Part shown: in pieces, positions 19,646 through 26,600 of the stretch
Layout of the letters: every line of letters begins with the position of its first letter
Numbering within the stretch: position 1 is the stretch's first letter
Position numbers and translations under genes: made by a program
Origin: Zygnema cylindricum
Lineage: Eukaryota > Streptophyta > Zygnematophyceae > Zygnematales > Zygnemataceae
Length of the DNA stretch: 26,600 nucleotides
Direction of reading: 5' to 3'
NCBI GenBank assembly: GCA_037447655.1
Contig: JBBHKE010002184.1
Span: 123,747-150,346 of the forward strand
The notes under the pieces: model-generated
What the model was told of the DNA's origin: nothing
Seen by the model: only the letters and a program-made list of their open reading frames with translations
The model's database searches: none

Positions 19646-21480
19646 TTTCGGTCTGGAAAAAAAATCGGTAGGCGAATCGGGTTGTTTCAATTTGAGATTT
19701 TATGGATTTTACGGCCAATGAGAAGAAGCCATTAGGATATTTAGTGCGTGTTTAGAATTATAAAAATCACGCTGTCGTACAGATATGACCAGATGGCAGC
19801 CGGTTATTCGTAGACGACTCGTAGAATTTTGTCGTCTAGCGAAATTTGCCACGATGCATGCTGACTGGCAGATACGCCAAGGAAGTGTGTACGAAAAGAT
19901 TTTATCGAGTGGAATCAGAATCAGGAATCTTGTATCTTTAAATGAACTCTATTCGTCCACTCAGATCCTCCAGTCTGATATTTTTGTAAACCTTTCCCTT
20001 ATTCGTGTAGAATCTTTGAACACCAGTTGAAAATGGCCGCTCTAAAATATCATTTGGTACACGTGTCACCCGTGATTTTATTCAAACGTAAAATAGCGTC
20101 CAACCAACACGGCATCCGTACATTTATTTTTGCTGACGACAGCAAAACGACTCCGACGTTTTGGAAAACGAAAAACTGAAAAGTTTATCCACACAGGAAA
20201 AAATAAAAGAAGGCGAAAACAAAAAAAAAACTCAGCGGTCAGAAAATTGTTTATATATCAGATTTTCAAACTTTATTTTTAACGAATCAACAACGTGGAT
20301 TCCCGAAAAAGCCACCTTCATAAATTTTGCTCGATGGAAAACAAACTACATTGTACGGAAAATCTTCCAATCAGCCGTGCCGCCTGCCACGTCCATTCAT
20401 TTCCTCGTTCATATTTTTGCACGGATCGCAGAAGTTTCGAGCTCCAAAAAACTTTGGATATGAAGATTATGTGACGTGGACTACTTTTCAGCCCTATTCG
20501 CCGAAAAAATGACGTGGCAACTAGTAGATGCCCGGAGGCCACCTACATCCCTAAAAGGGCAGTTCGACAAGCACTCAAAAATGATATACCACCGCTTAAA
20601 CTGTTATATTTTCCTGCCCGGACACGTGCCGTTATGCGGCGCGACCAGGTTTCAATTGAAAGCCTGATAAAAACACATGTCGGTGGGCAGTACAGAAAAA
20701 TATATAGAATCTATTTTGGCTCGTAGTGGCAGGTCAGATACGTGATTTGTAGCTGACAGCGAGTTCCGAGATCAGTGCGAATCAATATCTCAAATATCCT
20801 TATTTCCCGCCGCAAATACTGGAGCTTTCGGGCGATAGCCGCCACATGCTGCAAGAGTGGACAAAAGTAAACATGTACTGCAGCTCCTGCAAAATGACAA
20901 ACACCGTCCAAAAGTCGACGTGGGAAAATGAGACGGCTGTACGGTATACGGCAGACGCCGAAAAGGTGTTCGTGTTCACACGTAAATCGAGAGGTCCAAA
21001 TTTCGTCCTCTTGAGATAACGTAATCACGTGGCAACACTTGTCGACTTGTTCAGGCTCGTGGCTGAAAAGGAAGTACAGTAATCAATAAAACGTAAATAG
21101 ACTTGCGACCGCGCGTATATTTTCAGCGAGGTTGATCCGTGGAAAGTAGAAAACAGAATATGTTTATACCACACTATTTATTATACATTAATTTATCGTC
21201 CTGCCGGCGTCCACGACTGCATGTTGCCGTTCTGTTCATAAGTTTAAATGTAAAAACCGCCCTGGCCAACGTAAATTTCCGTTCACTATTTAATTCCAAT
21301 TGAAATATTAAATGAACTTGTGGCCGACATAAATTTAGCACCAGCGTCAACCAAAACTTTCTGTAATATGAACCATGTGTGAACGCATTTGTCTCATTCG
21401 ACCCTACACTAGAAGACCCTAACAACGTCGCTGCTTGTTCAAACACTGATAGGGCCTGTTTTTAATCCGAAACATAGTTC
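19646..21480. other. Intergenic stretch, no supported gene
   Basis: Base composition is more balanced than elsewhere and short frames occur on both strands (for example 19785-20030 plus, 20711-21028 minus), but none resembles a known family or extends through splice sites. It may be a decayed mobile element. I see no terminal repeats bounding it. Confidence 0.4.
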
Positions 21481-21494
21481 AAAAGTAGTTGAAA

Positions 21495-21565
21495 GTAGGC
21501 CCATACAATATGCCTATTGTATGCAAAACATACAATATGCCCTTAAGAACCATATTGTATTGGTC
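21495..21565. repeat. Clustered direct and inverted repeats of ATACAATATG
   Basis: CATACAATATGCC occurs near 21503 and again near 21530, with TATTGTATG and CATATTGTAT between and after them. The cluster can fold into alternative hairpins. A diverged relative (CATACAGTATGCCTAC) sits near 21931. Non-coding. Confidence 0.6.
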
Positions 21566-22079
21566 GAAAAATGAAAAAGAAAAGTTACAGGGTTGAGTTG
21601 CACATCGATCGATAGAGAATTAAACGTCATGTCTAAATTTTGAAAAAAAATCGGACAAAAAAAACAATTTCTGTGAGTTTTGAGGTAAAACTTATTTAAA
21701 CCGTTAGATTCAGACGATCGGACGGTCTCTGATCAAAGTAGTGATCTAAGAAGATCACATGAAAAGCCCATAATACAACTTACGATAGGACTATCTGTCA
21801 TATTAGCGTCTGCAATTTTGAACGTCCGCGTGTTTTAGTTCGCTAAAAAAAATCGTCCGTCGGCGTGCGCTGAACTATGATCATACGTCAGATTCGTACG
21901 TCCGTACAAGAGTGTACACAACGAACACCCATACAGTATGCCTACTCTACGCGAGTTTAGTGCCAAGTTTTGTGCGCCTACCAAAGGCCTACCATAAAAA
22001 CGCCTACATTTGAGCTATGATCCGAAATCACAAAAACACCTAAAAAATGTATAATGTAGTGTGTGTATCGGGAAGAAAA

Positions 22080-22384
22080 TTATCGCGATACAAACGGTAC
22101 AGATAGTTATCAGTTTTCGAAAGGTGATGATTCCCGATATATCGCTCCGAGACCAACAAATTCCTAAATTCCTTATTGGCGGTAAGTGGAAAAAAAATAT
22201 AGTATGCTATATAATAGTACATTACAATATACTGTATTATATTTTTCACTTTATTCCACGTATGAAAATTTGTTCGGTAATCTGTATAACGGTAAAAAGA
22301 AAGTTCAAACATTATAATTATCGTCGACAAATATCGAACCGGTGTTATCACGATAAAAAAAACACTGATATTATCAGTTTTTTA
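22080..22384. repeat. AT-rich segment flanked by ~38-bp imperfect direct repeats
   Basis: TTATCGCGATA...GTTATCAGTTTT at 22080-22116 and TTATCACGATA...ATTATCAGTTTT at 22345-22381 are alike and in the same orientation. The interior is AT-rich and non-coding. It could be a small mobile-element relic or a duplicated regulatory patch; neither can be decided by eye. Confidence 0.4.
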
Positions 22385-22736
22385 TTGCAATAATACCAGT
22401 ACCAATATATCGTGCCAAACTATTGCTTATCGTTGATATACAACACTGGTTTATTAGTTTGCTCGTTATTTAGATATACGTATCTCGTTGAACCGTTACC
22501 TGATTACTCAACTAACGGATGCACCTAAACGTTGCGTATCGGTTGGTACCCGTTGTTATGTTAGGTTGCAACAAGGTTTACTTTTTTCATGCGATACGCC
22601 CATACCGCTACCTATTGTAAATCTTATTCGGTTATTATGTGTCAATTTAAATCCTATGACCATGAAAAATCATCTAGACAGGTACTTGTGAAAGTCATGG
22701 ACACAAACTCTACAGCTAAGAACCTTAAAATACAAT

Positions 22737-23285
22737 CTAAAAACCCTTAGTTTGAGAAAGGGGGAGGAAAGGGGAGGGAAAAGGGAAAACGAATGGAGGG
22801 AGGAGGACGAGAAGGGGAAGGGGAGGGAGGGGGGAGAAAGGGAGGGGAAAGTACAGGAGGGAGGGAGGGAAAAGAGAGTGAAAAAAAAAAGAAAAGAGAG
22901 AGAGGGAATGATGGAGGAAAAAAATAGGGAGGGGGAGGGGAAAGCAAATAAAAAAATAGGAGGGAAAAAAAAAGAGTGAGACGAGGAGAGGGAGGGACAA
23001 GTGAAACAATGAGAGGATATCACTTTTGTCACTTTTCTTCTTTCTTGTAACCCTACAACAAATTGTTATGAAGTTGTTACGAATAAGCAAATATAAAACG
23101 AATCGCCCTCCCTTTTTCCTCACTCCCTCTTATCTTGTCTCTATTTCTCCGTCAGTCTTTCTCTGTCATTTTTTTAATTCTCCCCCCCCCTCCCTCCCCT
23201 CTCCCCTTTTTTCTCCTTCCCCCGTTCACTCATTTATTTATATTTCTCCACCCCTCTTTCTATCTCTCCCTCCTTACTTGTTTAC
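22737..23285. promoter_or_regulatory. Paired purine and pyrimidine blocks, possible promoter or structural element
   Basis: The plus strand is almost all A/G at 22752-23010, mixed for about 90 bases, then almost all C/T at 23103-23278. This matches the arrangement around the carrier start (18840-19175), but no coding exon is recognisable nearby on either strand. It could be a promoter of an unrecognised or non-coding transcript, or a triplex/hairpin-forming repeat pair. Confidence 0.45.
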
Positions 23286-25340
23286 GTATTGAAAAAATAG
23301 TGTTTTAGGCTTTGATTTTGCGGCTTATAAGTACTTCGTATATTAGTTCTCACTCATATTTTATACTTGAAATGAGTCACTATTACTTCGTTGTCTTTTT
23401 CACTTATCTTTTCAATTAGTACCTCCTTTGAACATCATATATCAATTTCCCTGAAGGGTAACGATGTCATTATCACCATTGATACAACGAGCGTTAAAAA
23501 TGTGCAATGACGTTTAAGTTTATGTCGAACTAGGTCTTTCGTAGGGCTTAGTCTCTCTATCAATACTTGGTTAAGGTGTTTCGAAAGTTGCGATTTTCTA
23601 GTCAGGAATTTATAACCAAGTGGTTCACACCAACACTGCTTTCAAATTTAGTTGGTCATTTTGGCAATTACGTTTGGATCATATAAGCTTTCATAGCCTT
23701 CCTAAAATGCCTTACAACATAATCAGATTGGATGAAAGAGACATCATAGTGAATGGAAATAAACATTGTTATTAACACTAGTTTGGATTCAATGACCTAA
23801 AGCTAACAAAATGTAAATAATACAACACTAATTTGGATACACATTCTCTTTGTGTATCCATAATAGTTTGTGTTTGCATATTCAAAGTTTGAACATAGGA
23901 GAACAAGTTCGTTAAATTACCACTAAGTTTGAATTTTATGAATTAATTCGAGCATGTTTTCTCGTGTCGACACCATTCGTTTCTCGTGCCGACACCATTA
24001 TATGACACTTGTTATGTAATTTTTTGAAACATAATGAGTAGTTAAAGTAAAAACTGATACATTTTTATACTGGAGATTTTGGAATTACCTTTCAGAATTA
24101 ATAAAATCGCCAATGATTAAATCTTACATCTATTAGGATGAAGGAATAAATAATATTAATAATAATATTTTTTGTTTTGGGATCAAACTATTATTATTGG
24201 CATTAACAACAATTAAAGGTAAACTATACGTAATAAGAACGCACAATTGACATTGATACAAACGACGCGACAGACTAATAAATGCAAAAATGACTTTGCT
24301 CAAATTAACGCAATTGTATTGTTGATGGCCCTTTGGTCATATTTTTTGCAGTAACATTACTATAAACATTTGTACGCATTTTCCATGACTCATTTTGGTG
24401 GGCCAAACATGCGAAGTTTGTGCGTACGATGTGAGTTGATATCCACGTCATTTTATTTGTCATCTGGTCATACAATTGTATTAACGCAGTTAATGAGTTG
24501 TCACGACTTGTCTTTTTCACACACTTTTTTTGAATGATGTAAATGCATTATATTATGACATATAAGTCCCATCATTATATTTTATTTAAAAGCGGAATAA
24601 AAAGTATAACTACACAATCATATGAGGTTTTATTTGAAACATTTATCCTCTATATTTATTAACGCTAATCTCGAGGACTAGAAAATGTAGAACACGTTAG
24701 CACCAAAAGAACATTGCTTAAATTATACCTTGGTTAATATCCCTGATTCCTCCGCCATTTAACAACGAATTGAATCGAGGTTTTACAATAGTGATGGACG
24801 ATTCGATGCATAACTCACGACGGTATCGTATTTACCGCAGGGTTGTTAATAATAATGCATTCAAACAGTGAAAGGTATTTATATACTTGGGAATATTATT
24901 GTACGATGCAAAACAAATATTTTTTATAAGAATACATTAGCAACTGAGCTTAATACGCCTCATGCACCTTAGAGCCTACATTGGGTAGGGAGAATCGTAC
25001 CTTGTAGGGGCGCGTTGGCAAGTTGCATGCAAGGCAATGTTGCAATTTATAACATCGGCGTTGACGGTCTTAGCTTGGCTTATCGCAGAGGTGTTGTAGC
25101 CTTTGTTGTGATCTGCTTGTGGCTAGGCTACTTTCTGTTGAATCCTCCAAATCGATGTCAAATTCTATTGCATTAGTGTCTCGAATGAAGTGAGGTTTGC
25201 CTTGTATTGCTTACCTAAGCAACATAATACTTAGTAGTTGGGCATAACACATAATAATGTATCACCCACTATATTGACGCTCCTTTGGACGCTCTTTGTG
25301 AATGGGGAGGGAGTGAGTGAGTATGCTCGTAGCAAAAGTG
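23286..25340. other. AT-rich intergenic stretch, no gene seen
   Basis: No frame of note on either strand. The only local structure I see is a 19-base direct repeat at 23959-23999. Around 24,960-25,200 the composition becomes more even, but no protein family is recognisable. Confidence 0.5.
23959..23999. repeat. Direct repeat TTCTCGTGYCGACACCATT (two copies)
   Basis: Copies at 23959-23977 and 23981-23999 differ by one base. The first contains the palindrome GTGTCGACAC. Such spaced palindromic repeats can be protein-binding sites or short slippage products. Confidence 0.75.
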
Positions 25341-25720
25341 CACGCTTAAGGCTTCACCCGTTTTACTCCGCTTTTAGCATTTGAAGTTGCGAACGGCGAA
25401 GTGAGTTTTGGGTAGAGGTCAGTCGGGTACCCAAATCCGTACCCGGCCGGCCGCGTCGGATCTGGAACGGATTCGGGTGCCAAATTTTGAGGGCCAGACT
25501 GATTCGGCCGGGCGATTAAAAAAAAAATAGGGTACGGCTGGGTAAGCAAAAAACGGAAAAACTTAAAGGTTTAGTAGGTACGTACTGTACTGTACGAAAC
25601 TGTAGTGTCCATACTATCCAGCATTATTGTACTTTGTACCAACGAATGCTGTACTTATTCGGGTACGGCTAGTCGCTAGAAATTGAGTTTCGGTTAACTT
25701 TTTTTTTCGGAAATTAGTAT
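25341..25720. other. GGGTACC/CGGGTACGG-rich patch, probable mobile-element debris
   Basis: A locally GC-rich stretch with repeated CGGGTAC and CGGCCGGG-type strings and a GTACGTACTGTACTGTACG run near 25578. The minus strand has a 67-codon Pro/Gly/Tyr-rich frame (PDPTRPAGYGFGYP) that looks like translated simple repeats, not a gene. Confidence 0.35.
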
Positions 25721-26289
25721 CGGGTTACCTGGCAACAATTTAGCAGCGTGCAATAACTCGGCCGGATTTCGTGTGTTCAGATTTTGAAAAAAAAAAAATG
25801 TCCTATTCGGATTGTTGAAATTTTGACTTTTCTGACCCCTGGGGCTCTCGTATTGGGCTTCTTGATAGGAAAGCTTTCTCCGTGTGCTACAAAAGTACAA
25901 ATGCACGGGGTCACGGCGAGCGATATACCGATATGTATTGATTGTTGGTGGGCCGAATCGATTCAGTCTACAATGAGCCGATGTGTTTCGTTCGTTTTGT
26001 GCACACCTTAGTTTGTGATTTACTGATTTGTACATGCGAGCTCAAATTACTGAAATTAGATCCATTTTCGAAGGCCGGAAATCCGATCGAAGATTTTTCG
26101 AATCTCTAGTATCCAAGATCGGACGGTCACGAACGTCTTTGTTAGAGTGGAAGTGATTTGACTTTGATTGTTTGATAATTTGATTGGTTCATTGTACTTG
26201 TGTACATTGTTCCGTACATGGAAAGTTCCAGTATCTGTACGGTACATTCATACTTGGACCTAATATCCTCCCATATCCATTTTCCATCA

Positions 26290-26480
26290 CCTCTGAACCC
26301 TTTCTCTCTCCGTGCTGCCACGTAGCGGCTGGTCATTGGCTTCTCTCAGCTTCTTTCTGCTGTCACGTGCTTTGTCGCTCTCTCACATTCTCTCTCCCTT
26401 CCCTTCCCTTCCCTGCCCTCCCTTTCTCCCTCCCGGGTTTTGGTCAGGGTTCAGACATTTCCTTCTTTTCCTTTTTTTTT
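26290..26480 (+). promoter_or_regulatory. Candidate promoter at right edge (pyrimidine-rich, CACGTG box)
   Basis: The plus strand turns strongly C/T-rich with CTCTCTCCCTTCC runs, a palindromic CACGTG at 26364-26369, a CCACGTAGC near 26319, and ATTGGCT (inverted CCAAT) near 26335. It ends in a T-run. This is what a promoter and leader of a plus-strand gene beyond the window would look like, but no exon is visible. Confidence 0.3.
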
Positions 26481-26600
26481 TTTTGAAGTTGCTAAAGCTC
26501 AATTATTTAAAAAAAAGGAAAATAAGATTATTTCCTTTCCTCTTTAAATTTACATCTTTCCGATTTCTATTAAGTTCAAGTTCCCTTTTTTTCCTCTCTC

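Noticed and set aside
19785-20030. 81-codon plus-strand frame (RRRLVEFCRLAKFATMHADW...)
   Set aside because: Ordinary composition, but no recognisable family, no upstream or downstream exon support and no Kozak context. Kept as intergenic.
20711-21028. 105-codon minus-strand frame
   Set aside because: No family resemblance and no splice-supported continuation; overlaps several other open frames.
25346-25549. 67-codon minus-strand frame with PDPTRPAGYGFGYP
   Set aside because: Looks like translated simple GGGTACC repeats, not a protein domain.
1-26600. tRNA, rRNA or snoRNA genes
   Set aside because: A visual scan for GGTTCGAATCC-type T-loops and conserved rRNA cores gave nothing convincing; a tRNAscan or Infernal run would be needed to exclude small RNAs.

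Overview
The window is nuclear DNA of an intron-rich eukaryote. Both readable genes are split by long GT-AG introns (about 260 to 1,140 bases) with T-rich ends; genes are sparse, intergenic DNA is AT-rich, and there are no bacterial-type operons, CRISPR arrays or recognisable rRNA/tRNA genes. The species cannot be named from the sequence. A plastid-transit-like N-terminus on one protein (Ser/Leu/Pro-rich, with an IKC-type processing motif) hints at a photosynthetic lineage, but this is weak inference.

Layout. 1-390 is a purine tract. 748-840 looks like the last exon of an unidentified plus-strand gene. 1921-2570 is a small inverted-repeat element with GTAC-rich ends. 3484-9782 (+) is a complete nine-exon gene for a nucleoplasmin-domain protein: NPL histone-chaperone core, several Asp/Glu tracts, a Lys-rich stretch and a long Gly/Arg (RGG) tail, 446 residues by my splicing. 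About 11,048-15,440 is an old tandem duplication. Its second copy runs into a full mitochondrial-carrier-family gene on the minus strand (14,887-19,026), while the first copy holds only a truncated, frameshifted 3' piece of that gene (12,472-12,961). The carrier is closest by eye to aspartate/glutamate carriers (citrin/aralar, SLC25A12/13), but its EF-hand domain is replaced by a roughly 330-residue extension of unknown nature.

19,030-26,600 has no gene I can support. It holds inverted and direct repeats, GTAC-rich patches, degenerate mobile-element-like pieces and two more strand-asymmetric tracts, ending in a pyrimidine-rich, CACGTG-containing stretch that could be the promoter of a gene beyond the right edge.

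The most distinctive large-scale signal is the alternation of long purine-only and pyrimidine-only blocks around and inside the carrier gene (15.7-19.2 kb) and again at 22.75-23.28 kb. The two genes have no obvious functional link: one is probably a nuclear or nucleolar chaperone, the other an organelle inner-membrane transporter.
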